A stretch of DNA of 64,000 nt from the NCBI GenBank assembly GCA_965203045.1, contig OZ241850.1:1116001-1180000 (forward strand). Reading direction: 5' to 3'. The notes under the pieces were generated by a model. The model made no database searches. It saw only the letters and a list, made by a program, of their open reading frames with translations, and was not told the origin of the DNA. How positions within the stretch are numbered: the stretch's first letter is position 1; every line of letters starts with the position of its first letter. Positions 26,512 to 34,807 of the stretch are shown here, piece by piece. Both the position numbers and the translations under genes were made by a program. The DNA comes from G965203045 sp965203045 (GTDB taxonomy: Bacteria > Pseudomonadota > Gammaproteobacteria > PS1 > Pseudothioglobaceae).

Positions 26512-28442
26512 TGTTAGAAAATAGACCAACATATGAGCCTGCCGGACCACTTGCCAATCGTTGGCAGAAGCATTTATTTGACTTAAGTTTAATTGCTCCG
26601 CAAAATAGACATAAACATAAAATCATTGTGGTTGGCACAGGACTTGCTGGGGCTTCGCTATCGGCAAGTTTGGGTGAGATGGGCTATCAAGTTAAATCTT
26701 TTTGCTTCCAAGACAGCCCGAGAAGAGCGCATTCTATTGCTGCTCAGGGCGGTATTAATGCCGCTAAGAATTACCAAAATGACGGGGATAGTGTTTGGCG
26801 TTTATTTTATGATACTATTAAAGGCGGGGATTTTCGCGCGCGCGAATCTAATGTTTACCGCCTTGCTGAGTTAAGCGTTAATATCATTGATCAAGCGGTT
26901 GCCCAAGGTGTGCCTTTTGCCAGAGAGTATAGCGGTTATTTGGCAAACCGTTCTTTTGGTGGCGCTCAAGTTTCGCGCACTTTTTATGCGCGCGGTCAAA
27001 CCGGACAACAATTATTACTTGGCGCATATCAAGCATTAAGCAGACAAATTGGTTTTGGTACTGTTAAACATCATTCTCGCAGTGAAATGTTGGAATTAAT
27101 TAAAGTAGATAATAAGGCAAGAGGTATTGTTGTTAGGGATTTGGTAAGTGGTGAAATTAGCGCCCATACTGCAGATTGTGTGGTGCTTTGCACTGGTGGT
27201 TATGGTAATGCTTTCTACTTGTCTACCAATGCTAAGGGTTGTAATACTTCTGCTATTTGGCGAGCACATAAGCATGGTGCTTATTTTGCAAACCCCAGTT
27301 TTACTCAAATTCACCCAACTTGTATTCCCCAAAGTGGCGAGGCGCAGTCAAAACTTACTTTAATGAGTGAGTCACTAAGAAATGATGGACGTATCTGGGC
27401 TCCTAAAAACGAGGCAGATTGTGATAAAGACCCTAATGATATTGCACAGAGCGAACGTGATTATTTTTTAGAGCGGCTCTATCCCGCTTTTGCTAATTTG
27501 GTCCCTAGAGATATTGCCTCTAGGGCTGTGAAAAATATTTGCGATGAAAATCGTGGTGTTGGCGCTATTATCCACGGACAAAGACGAGGAGTTTATCTAG
27601 ATTTTGCTGATGCCATAGCTCGCCTAGATAGCAATACCATTGCCGAAAAATACGGTAATTTGTTTGAAATGTATGAGCGCATCACTAATGATAGTCCCTA
27701 TCAAACTCCAATGCGTATTTATCCGGCGGTGCATTACACTATGGGTGGTTTGTGGGTAGATTATAATTTAATGACTACTATTGATGGTTTATTTGCCGGT
27801 GGTGAAGCTAATTTTTCAGACCACGGCGCTAACCGCCTAGGCGCATCAGCGTTAATGCAAGGTTTGGCTGATGGTTATTTTATTTTGCCACAAACTGTTA
27901 CTAGTTACTTAGCGCGTCAAAAAGTGGCTGATATTGATGATAATCATAGCGCGGTTAAAGATGCGATAAAACGTGCTCAAGATAGGATTAAGAAATTAAA
28001 ATCAGCGCCAAATGCTAAGTATTCGCCTGATTATTTTCATCAAAAATTAGGCAAAATTTTGTGGGAACATTGTGGAATGTCGCGGCAAAGGAGTGGGCTT
28101 GAGCAGGCAATTGTTGATATTTCTAAGTTGAAAGAGAGTTTTTGGCAACAGATTAAAATTACTGGTAGTTATGCACAAATGAATCAGACCTTAGAACGTG
28201 CCGGCAGGGTTGCTGATTTTATTGAACTTGGAGAGCTAATGTGTGAGGATGCGTTAAATAGAGAGGAATCTTGCGGCTGCCATGCTAGAGTTGAGCATTT
28301 AAGTCAGAGTGGCGAGGTAAAACGTAATGATAAAGATTATGCCTATATTGCCGCTTGGGAATATAATAAAGATAGCAGTATTTTGCATCCAGAATTTTTA
28401 ACATTTGAGTTTATTCAACCAACTATTAGGAATTATAAATGA
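26511..28442 (+). CDS. Succinate dehydrogenase/fumarate reductase flavoprotein subunit (b558-type complex)
   Basis: This 643-residue FAD subunit interconverts succinate and fumarate. It shows the dinucleotide motif GTGLAGASLSASLG, the flavin-attachment segment RRAHSIAAQGGINA (His), the active-site blocks HYTMGGLWVDYN and VPRDIASRAV, and FSDHGANRLGASA. The ATG at 26511 is chosen because it directly follows the cytochrome b gene; an in-frame start 66 nt upstream lies inside that gene. The subgroup is the Bacillus/Bacteroides type. Direction (oxidation or reduction) cannot be told from sequence. Confidence 0.93.
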   Translation: MLENRPTYEPAGPLANRWQKHLFDLSLIAPQNRHKHKIIVVGTGLAGASLSASLGEMGYQVKSFCFQDSPRRAHSIAAQGGINAAKNYQNDGDSVWRLFYDTIKGGDFRARESNVYRLAELSVNIIDQAVAQGVPFAREYSGYLANRSFGGAQVSRTFYARGQTGQQLLLGAYQALSRQIGFGTVKHHSRSEMLELIKVDNKARGIVVRDLVSGEISAHTADCVVLCTGGYGNAFYLSTNAKGCNTSAIWRAHKHGAYFANPSFTQIHPTCIPQSGEAQSKLTLMSESLRNDGRIWAPKNEADCDKDPNDIAQSERDYFLERLYPAFANLVPRDIASRAVKNICDENRGVGAIIHGQRRGVYLDFADAIARLDSNTIAEKYGNLFEMYERITNDSPYQTPMRIYPAVHYTMGGLWVDYNLMTTIDGLFAGGEANFSDHGANRLGASALMQGLADGYFILPQTVTSYLARQKVADIDDNHSAVKDAIKRAQDRIKKLKSAPNAKYSPDYFHQKLGKILWEHCGMSRQRSGLEQAIVDISKLKESFWQQIKITGSYAQMNQTLERAGRVADFIELGELMCEDALNREESCGCHARVEHLSQSGEVKRNDKDYAYIAAWEYNKDSSILHPEFLTFEFIQPTIRNYK

Positions 28443-29161
28443 ATTTTAAATTACATATTTGGCGTCAAGCGGATACTAATAGTAGGGGTGAGTTTTGCAC
28501 TTATAATTTAGATAATATTAGTGGTGATACCTCTTTTTTAGAAATGCTAGATGCTTTAAATGAGCAATTAATCCATAAAGGTGAAGATGCTGTTTCGTTT
28601 GATTATGATTGCCGTGAGGGTATTTGCGGTGCTTGTAGTTTGGTGATTAACGGCTATGCTCATGGTGAGAAATTAACTACCACCACTTGCCAACTTTATA
28701 TGCGTGAATATGCCAATTGTAATGAGCTATGGATTGAACCGTTTAGGGCAGATGCTTTTCCAATAATTAAAGATTTAAGTATTGATAGAAGCGCTTTTGA
28801 CAGAATTATCCAAGCTGGTGGTTATATCTCAGTACATACTGGTAACGCCCCTGATGCTAATAGTCAATTAGTTGGTAAAAGTAATGCTGATACTGCATTT
28901 AACTCAGCTACTTGTATTGGTTGCGGGGCTTGTGTTGCTGTTTGTCCAAATGCTTCTGCTTCGCTATTTGTTGGGGCAAAAATCACCCATTTATTTCAAT
29001 TACCTCAAGGTAAAGTCGAACATAGATCTCGCCTAAAAGCTATGTTAAACACTATGGCTGATGAGGGTTTTGGTGTGTGTAGCAACCATCGTCATTGTCA
29101 AGAAGTCTGTCCTAAGGATATCTCTGTTAGTAATATTACTACTATTAATCGTCTATTTTAA
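28439..29161 (+). CDS. Succinate dehydrogenase/fumarate reductase iron-sulfur subunit
   Basis: This 240-residue electron-transfer subunit has three cluster sites: [2Fe-2S] CREGICGAC plus TTCQ, [4Fe-4S] CIGCGACVAVCP and [3Fe-4S] CSNHRHCQEVCP. The third motif has Cys where some fumarate reductases carry extra variation, so it looks intact. Its start overlaps the flavoprotein stop by 4 nt. The tRNA-Tyr promoter begins about 25 nt after the stop. Confidence 0.94.
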   Translation: MNFKLHIWRQADTNSRGEFCTYNLDNISGDTSFLEMLDALNEQLIHKGEDAVSFDYDCREGICGACSLVINGYAHGEKLTTTTCQLYMREYANCNELWIEPFRADAFPIIKDLSIDRSAFDRIIQAGGYISVHTGNAPDANSQLVGKSNADTAFNSATCIGCGACVAVCPNASASLFVGAKITHLFQLPQGKVEHRSRLKAMLNTMADEGFGVCSNHRHCQEVCPKDISVSNITTINRLF

Positions 29162-29185
29162 AATGGGGCGTTTGTGCCTATTTTT

Positions 29186-29194
29186 TGGTATAAT
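29186..29194 (+). promoter_or_regulatory. Extended -10 promoter of the tRNA-Tyr/Gly/Thr cluster
   Basis: TGG-TATAAT forms an extended -10 (hexamer 29189-29194), with no good -35. It is followed by CAGCGCCCG, a GC-rich discriminator typical of stringently controlled stable-RNA promoters. The tRNA starts 28 nt downstream. Confidence 0.7.
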
Positions 29195-29221
29195 CAGCGC
29201 CCGAACTATTGTAAGTTTAAT

Positions 29222-29306
<85 letters not shown>

Positions 29307-29316
29307 CTAAATTAGT

Positions 29317-29390
29317 GCGGGTGTCGTATATCGGTATTACCTTGGCCTTCCAAGCCAATGAGGTGGGTTCGACTCCCATCACCCGCTCCA
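29317..29390 (+). tRNA. tRNA-Gly (anticodon TCC)
   Basis: The acceptor stem GCGGGTG pairs with CACCCGC; the discriminator is T and CCA is encoded. The anticodon loop CTTCCAA carries TCC. The T-arm is GGGTTCGACTCCC. It is 10 nt from tRNA-Tyr. Confidence 0.97.
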
Positions 29391-29400
29391 TTTGTAACAG

Positions 29401-29476
<76 letters not shown>

Positions 29477-29524
29477 TTTTTTTTAAAAATTATAGTAAAA
29501 TAGCACAGTTTTAATATTTGTATT

Positions 29525-29659
29525 ATGAAAAGAACTTTTCAACCTAGCACCTTAAAACGCAAACATAAACATGGATTTAGGATGAGAATGAAAACTAAGG
29601 CTGGTCGCTCTATTTTAAATGCTAGACGTAGAAAAGGTCGCAAGCGTTTGGCTGCTTGA
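29525..29659 (+). CDS. rpmH: 50S ribosomal protein L34
   Basis: This 44-residue, very basic protein begins MKRTFQPSTLKRKHKHGF and ends KRLAA, the standard L34 pattern. It is the first gene of the conserved rpmH-rnpA-yidD-yidC run. Neither dnaA nor other origin genes lie upstream in this window; a tRNA cluster does. Confidence 0.97.
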   Translation: MKRTFQPSTLKRKHKHGFRMRMKTKAGRSILNARRRKGRKRLAA

Positions 29660-29662
29660 TGT

Positions 29663-30019
29663 GTGAAAGTCAGATACCGGTTTAAACGTGAACAACGTTT
29701 GGTAAGGACGGCGGATTATAGGTTAGTTTTTAATAATAATCGCAGTGTGGTTGGTAAGTATTGGCAAGTGCTAGTTGTTAAAAATAGTTATAAATATGGG
29801 CGTTTGGGTTTGGTAATTTCTAAGCGAGTTTTGAAAAAAGCGGTGCATAGAAATTTGTACAAACGTATTGCTAGGGAAGTATTTCGCTTAAATCAATATA
29901 ATTTAACGGGATTGGATTTTGTAGTAATGGCACGTAAAAATTATGGTAATAAGACCACTAAAAAAATGTTGCGCCAAGAATTGTTAACACTATTACAAAG
30001 TTATGATAAATCCAATTAA
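29663..30019 (+). CDS. rnpA: Ribonuclease P protein component
   Basis: RnpA assists the catalytic RNA in trimming tRNA 5' ends. Its RNR signature is KKAVHRNLYKRIAREVFR. It starts with GTG three bases after the rpmH stop; no in-frame ATG lies nearby upstream. Length is 118 residues. The 3' end overlaps yidD by 17 nt. Confidence 0.95.
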   Translation: MKVRYRFKREQRLVRTADYRLVFNNNRSVVGKYWQVLVVKNSYKYGRLGLVISKRVLKKAVHRNLYKRIAREVFRLNQYNLTGLDFVVMARKNYGNKTTKKMLRQELLTLLQSYDKSN

Positions 30020-30239
30020 ATATTTGTTATTAAAATTAATTCGTAGCTATCAGTTAGTTTTAAGTCCGCTAATAGGGGCCAACTGTCGTTTTATGCCTAC
30101 CTGTTCGCATTATACTTATCAAGCGGTGCAAACTTTTGGTGTGATAAAAGGTTTATGGCTTGGCGTAAAACGTATGAGTAAATGTCATCCTTGGGGCAGT
30201 AGTGGTTATGACCCAGTAAAGCCTGTGACTAAAGATTAA
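30003..30239 (+). CDS. yidD: Membrane protein insertion efficiency factor YidD
   Basis: This 78-residue protein has the typical CRFMPTCSHYTYQAV and HPWGSSGYDPV motifs and an amphipathic N-terminus for membrane association. It supports YidC-dependent insertion. It lies between rnpA (overlap) and yidC (29 nt), the usual order. Confidence 0.96.
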   Translation: MINPIKYLLLKLIRSYQLVLSPLIGANCRFMPTCSHYTYQAVQTFGVIKGLWLGVKRMSKCHPWGSSGYDPVKPVTKD

Positions 30240-30268
30240 TGATTTAGGTTCAGAGATTTAATGTCAAG

Positions 30269-31903
30269 ATGGATACGCAAAGAATTTTTATTATTATTGG
30301 TTTGTTTTTAACAGGGTTTTTATTTTGGCAAGAGTATTTAAACTCACAAAAATCTAATTTAGGCAGCCCAACCACATCAAACGCGCAATTAATATCACAA
30401 CAAAACATAAGCCAAGATGTTAATGTTAGCGTTGAAGCAGATTTGCCCGAACCAATAGATTTAGCGCCACCAACATTGCCAATTACCGACAAGCCTAATG
30501 GTAAAAATATTAGTGTTAGTACTGATGTATTTGATATAAGTATTAATACCAAAGGAGGCACAATTGATAATTTATTGCTTAGTAAATATCCACAGACCTT
30601 AGATAGCAATAGCTCAAAAGTGCAGCTATTTAATCATAGTAGTGGTAATGTATTTTTAGCCCAAAGTGGATTGATTTCTAATAACGATTTGCCCAATCAT
30701 CATAGCGAGTTTAGCAGTGAGAAAGATTATTACGAATTGATTGATAAAGAACAACTAATAGTGCCTCTTAGTTGGGATAAGGACGGCATTAATGTTGTCA
30801 AAACCTATCATTTTGCACCCAGTAGTTATTTAATTGGACTATCTTATAAAATCACCAATAATAGTAACAATCCTATTCAGTATGCAAATTATGAACAATT
30901 ATTAAGGGAGGCTTTGGATGAAAGTAGTGTGTTTTTACCTACTTTTGCAGGCGGTGCGGTTTATAATGCTGATGAGGTTTATGAAAAGATAGAATTTGAC
31001 GAGTTCGCCAGCCAGAAACCAATAAACACCAAGGGCGGCTGGCTGGCAATGGTTCAACATTATTTTGTTAGCGCTTGGGTGGCGAATGCTGAGCAAAATA
31101 AAAAGTATAGCACTAAGGTTTTAAGTAATGGCGCTAATTTAATTTCTGGAGTTGGCGGCTATAAAACTTTAGATATCGGACAGAGCGTTCAGTTTGAAGC
31201 GGCTAAATTGTATGCAGGACCTAAATTACAGAGCAATTTAGAGCATATTAAAGGGCTTGATAAAACCGTTGATTATGGTGTGTTATATATCATTGCCAAG
31301 CCTTTAGAAGTAGTATTGCATTGGTTCTATAAGTTTGTGCAAAACTGGGGATTAAGTATTATTTTGTTGACTGTGCTTATTAAATTGCTGTTTTATAAAT
31401 TATCCCAAACTTCTTATCGTTCTATGGCAAAAATGCGCACCCTAACTCCCAAAATACAACACTTAAAAGAGCTTTATGGCGATGATAGACAAAAAATGAG
31501 TCAAAAAATGATGGCATTATACAAACAGGAAAAAGTTAATCCCGCATCGGGCTGCCTACCTATTTTGGTGCAAATTCCGGTATTTATTGCTCTTTATTGG
31601 GTATTATTAGAGAGCGTGGAATTGCGTCATGTTCCTTTTTGGCATTTACCAGATTTAACCGCCAAAGACCCCTATTTTATTTTGCCTTTGATTATGGGAT
31701 TGTCTATGTTTTTTCAGCAAAAACTTAACCCGCCACCACCTGACCCTATGCAGGCTAAAATTATGACTACGCTACCTTTTGTATTTACTATATTTTTCTT
31801 GTGGTTCCCATCTGGTCTAGTGCTTTATTGGACGGTTAATAATATTCTATCTATTGCTCAACAATGGTTAATTACTAAACAAATTGCCAAAAAACTTAAT
31901 TGA
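30269..31903 (+). CDS. yidC: Membrane protein insertase YidC
   Basis: This is the 544-residue inner-membrane insertase/chaperone of the Gram-negative type. It has an N-terminal anchor helix (residues ~5-22), a large periplasmic beta domain to ~340, then the conserved five-helix core with PASGCLPILVQIPVFIALYW and a basic end (KQIAKKLN). It is the last gene of rpmH-rnpA-yidD-yidC. The next gene is not mnmE as usual. Confidence 0.96.
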   Translation: MDTQRIFIIIGLFLTGFLFWQEYLNSQKSNLGSPTTSNAQLISQQNISQDVNVSVEADLPEPIDLAPPTLPITDKPNGKNISVSTDVFDISINTKGGTIDNLLLSKYPQTLDSNSSKVQLFNHSSGNVFLAQSGLISNNDLPNHHSEFSSEKDYYELIDKEQLIVPLSWDKDGINVVKTYHFAPSSYLIGLSYKITNNSNNPIQYANYEQLLREALDESSVFLPTFAGGAVYNADEVYEKIEFDEFASQKPINTKGGWLAMVQHYFVSAWVANAEQNKKYSTKVLSNGANLISGVGGYKTLDIGQSVQFEAAKLYAGPKLQSNLEHIKGLDKTVDYGVLYIIAKPLEVVLHWFYKFVQNWGLSIILLTVLIKLLFYKLSQTSYRSMAKMRTLTPKIQHLKELYGDDRQKMSQKMMALYKQEKVNPASGCLPILVQIPVFIALYWVLLESVELRHVPFWHLPDLTAKDPYFILPLIMGLSMFFQQKLNPPPPDPMQAKIMTTLPFVFTIFFLWFPSGLVLYWTVNNILSIAQQWLITKQIAKKLN

Positions 31904-32760
31904 AAACTATTTTCAGTGATAATAATCTTTATCAAACTTGGCGTGACAATAAGCTAAAACATGCTATTGTTAGCCCTAATTTTGTTTGCGTTGAAATCAG
32001 CAATCCACTGATAATATCATTAGCGGAAAAAGCAAAAATAATATCTCAAATGAGTGTTAATAATTTTGTTCTTTATCAATTTAATATTGAAAAATGCGAT
32101 ATTAGTCACGCAGTTTTAGCTATTAATAAACAATTAGGTTTGGTTGATTATGACAAGCATTTATATGCTAATACTGAAGGTTTAGCAGAAATTAGTCCAA
32201 GTAATAACAAGCACCAAGATGAGTTTATCCCTTACACTAATAAGCAGCTAAATTGGCATACTGATGGTTATTATAATAATCAGAGGCAACGTATTCGCTC
32301 ATTTAGTTTGTTTTGCTTAAAGCCAGCGGAGTCTGGAGGTGAAAATGAGTGGATTGACCATGAAATTGTCTATATTTTGTTAAGAGAAAAATCATCTACG
32401 TTGGCAAATATCTTAATTCAAAATGACATAATGACCGTGCCTGAGCACAAAATAGACGCTATTACGCGTCGCGAGACGTCAATAGGTGCGGTATTTTTAA
32501 TTGATAAATTAACCGGTGCGTTAGTGATGCGTTATACTCAAAGAAAACAAAATATTATTTGGAAAAATTCGTCTAAAGTCCAGCAGGCAAGGTTTGCTTT
32601 AAGCGAGATATTAGAGAACAAAACTCCTTATCACTTTAAATACAAAATGCAAGCAGGGCAAGGCATAATTTGTCATAATATTCCCCATAGACGTAGTGCT
32701 TTTGCTAAGCATCAAGAGCGGTTAATGCTAAGAGGGAGGTATTTTAATCGCGTAAAATAA
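31900..32760 (+). CDS. TauD/TfdA-like Fe(II)/2-oxoglutarate dioxygenase
   Basis: This 286-residue protein starts with TTG overlapping the yidC stop. The Fe ligands are visible as the HTD triad start (LNWHTDGYY) and a late His (ICHNIPHRR). The later Arg in MLRGRYFNR is the expected 2-oxoglutarate anchor. FSLFCLKPAESGGENEW also fits the family. The substrate is unknown; relatives act on sulfonates, amino acids or betaines. It shares a promoter or read-through with yidC. Confidence 0.78.
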   Translation: MKTIFSDNNLYQTWRDNKLKHAIVSPNFVCVEISNPLIISLAEKAKIISQMSVNNFVLYQFNIEKCDISHAVLAINKQLGLVDYDKHLYANTEGLAEISPSNNKHQDEFIPYTNKQLNWHTDGYYNNQRQRIRSFSLFCLKPAESGGENEWIDHEIVYILLREKSSTLANILIQNDIMTVPEHKIDAITRRETSIGAVFLIDKLTGALVMRYTQRKQNIIWKNSSKVQQARFALSEILENKTPYHFKYKMQAGQGIICHNIPHRRSAFAKHQERLMLRGRYFNRVK

Positions 32761-32801
32761 ATATTATTTTTTTAATAGCATAATGCAAAATTTAATTAAA
32801 T

Positions 32802-33989
32802 ATGAATACTAATTTTCCTTGCATTGACCGTCTGCCTGCTTATGTATTTGCAACTACTAATGCGCTAAAAGCACGGGCGCGTGCTCAAGGTGAGGATATT
32901 ATTGATTTTGGTATGGGCAATCCTGACCAACCAACACCTAATCATATTGTAGAGAAGATGGTAGAGGTGGCAAGACGTCCTGATACTCATCGTTATTCAG
33001 CTTCTAAAGGGGTGCGGAGGTTGCGAGTAGCAATTGCTAATTGGTATCGGCGTCGTTATCAAGTAGATATTGACCCAGAAACAGAGGCTGTTGTTACTGT
33101 TGGTTCTAAAGAGGGAATTGCTAATTTAGCCAAGGCAACTATTGCAATAGGCGATAAGGTATTAGTACCTAACCCGGCTTATCCAATTCATCCTTATGGG
33201 TTTATTTTTGCTGGTGCTGAGTTGATTGATGTGCCTTGCTTGCCGGAGGTAGATTTTTTAGAATTGCTAAAAAAATCAATAGAAATTGCAACACCTAAAC
33301 CTAAAATGATGTTACTGAATTACCCCTCTAATCCTACCACACAAACGGTGGACTTAGCTTTTTTTAAAGAGGTAATCGCATTGGCAAAAAGGCATAAAAT
33401 TTGGGTGGTACAAGACTTAGCTTATGCTGATATTACTTTTGACGGCTATATTGCTCCGAGTATTTTCCAAGTAGCAGGCGCTAAAGAGGTTGCTGTTGAG
33501 TTTTTTTCATTGTCAAAAAGTTATAATATGCCCGGTTGGCGCGTGGGTTTTATGGTTGGTAATTCTACTTTGGTGGGGGCTTTGTCTAAGCTTAAATCTT
33601 ACTTAGATTATGGGATGTTTACTCCTATTCAAGTAGCAGCTATTGAAGCGCTAGAAGGTGACCAGAGCTGCGTTTTAGATATTTGCGCTATGTATCAAAA
33701 ACGGCGTGATGTTTTATGTGATGGACTAAATATTGCTGGTTGGAATATAATACCGCCGCGGGCGACTATGTTTGTATGGGCAAAAATTCCACCAGCTTAT
33801 CTGCATTTAGGTTCGGTGAAGTTTAGTGAAAAACTTATCACCAATGCTAAAGTTGGTGTTTCACCGGGGTTGGGCTTTGGTAGGTATGGTGATGATTATG
33901 TAAGGTTTAGTTTGATTGAAAATCATCATCGAAGCCGCCAAGCGGTGCGTAATATTAAAACAATGTTTAAAAAAGATGGACTATTATAA
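32802..33989 (+). CDS. alaC: Alanine-synthesising class I/II aminotransferase
   Basis: This 395-residue PLP enzyme transfers an amino group to pyruvate (AlaC/YfdZ type). Seen are DFGMGNPDQPTP at the N-terminus, NYPSNPTTQTVD, the PLP-lysine block SLSKSYNMPGWRVGF and the final Arg in YVRFSLIENHHR. It is close to LL-diaminopimelate aminotransferases, but AlaC is the usual gammaproteobacterial assignment. The ATPase gene behind it overlaps by 14 nt. Confidence 0.9.
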   Translation: MNTNFPCIDRLPAYVFATTNALKARARAQGEDIIDFGMGNPDQPTPNHIVEKMVEVARRPDTHRYSASKGVRRLRVAIANWYRRRYQVDIDPETEAVVTVGSKEGIANLAKATIAIGDKVLVPNPAYPIHPYGFIFAGAELIDVPCLPEVDFLELLKKSIEIATPKPKMMLLNYPSNPTTQTVDLAFFKEVIALAKRHKIWVVQDLAYADITFDGYIAPSIFQVAGAKEVAVEFFSLSKSYNMPGWRVGFMVGNSTLVGALSKLKSYLDYGMFTPIQVAAIEALEGDQSCVLDICAMYQKRRDVLCDGLNIAGWNIIPPRATMFVWAKIPPAYLHLGSVKFSEKLITNAKVGVSPGLGFGRYGDDYVRFSLIENHHRSRQAVRNIKTMFKKDGLL

Positions 33990-34803
33990 TTACAAAACTG
34001 CAAGTGATAAGCGTCTTACCTTACTCGGTATGTCCGGGGTAGGTAAAACTTATTTAGCTAACCTATTGAGACAAACTGGTAGTTGGTTTCATTATTCTGG
34101 AGATTATCGTATTGGTTCTAGATATTTAGATGAACCTATTTTGGATAATATCAAAATGATGATGATGGGTGATGATTTTTTGCGCCCCCTACTTATGAGC
34201 GATGCGATTTATATTAATAATAATATCGCTTTTAATAATTTATTACCAATTTCTAGTTTTTTAGGACAATTAGGCAATCCTGAGCAAGGGGCATTGCCGT
34301 TTGATGAATTTATGCGTAGGCAGGGTTTACACTTTAGGGCAGAAGCTAGCGCAATGGCAGATGTGACAGATTTTATCCATAAAGCTAAAGTAATTTATGG
34401 GTATAATCACTTTATAAATGATGCTGGTGGTAGTTTGTGCGAATTAGACGAGGCAACTATTGTTAGTTTAGCCAAACAAACTTTATTACTTTATATAAAA
34501 ACCAGTCCTAAACATCAAAAATTATTAATAGCAAGGGCGCTAGCTAACCCTAAGCCCTTGTATTATCATCCTGATTTTTTAGCCAAACAACTAAAAACAT
34601 ATTTAAGTAAAAATCAGCTTGATTTTGTTGCTCAAGTTGACCCTAATGATTTTGATAGTTGGATTTTTCCTAGACTAGTATCTCACCGCTTACCTCGTTA
34701 TGAGTATTTAGCTAACAAATACGGCACTACTATTAGTAGTGATGATTTATACCACTGTAAAACCGCTACTGATTTTTTTGAACTTTTAGATAGAAATCTA
34801 TAA
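33976..34803 (+). CDS. Conserved P-loop ATPase of unknown function
   Basis: This 275-residue protein has a Walker A motif GMSGVGKT close to the N-terminus and characteristic blocks WFHYSGDYRIGSRYL, LPFDEFMRRQGLHFRAEA and HFINDAGGSLCELDE (a possible Walker-B/acidic site). Proteins with these blocks are annotated only as ATPase in several proteobacteria. Start at 33976 is preferred over an open frame 60 nt upstream within alaC. It sits between alaC and a two-component system. The function is not known. Confidence 0.82.
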   Translation: MDYYNYKTASDKRLTLLGMSGVGKTYLANLLRQTGSWFHYSGDYRIGSRYLDEPILDNIKMMMMGDDFLRPLLMSDAIYINNNIAFNNLLPISSFLGQLGNPEQGALPFDEFMRRQGLHFRAEASAMADVTDFIHKAKVIYGYNHFINDAGGSLCELDEATIVSLAKQTLLLYIKTSPKHQKLLIARALANPKPLYYHPDFLAKQLKTYLSKNQLDFVAQVDPNDFDSWIFPRLVSHRLPRYEYLANKYGTTISSDDLYHCKTATDFFELLDRNL

Positions 34804-34807
34804 CATA

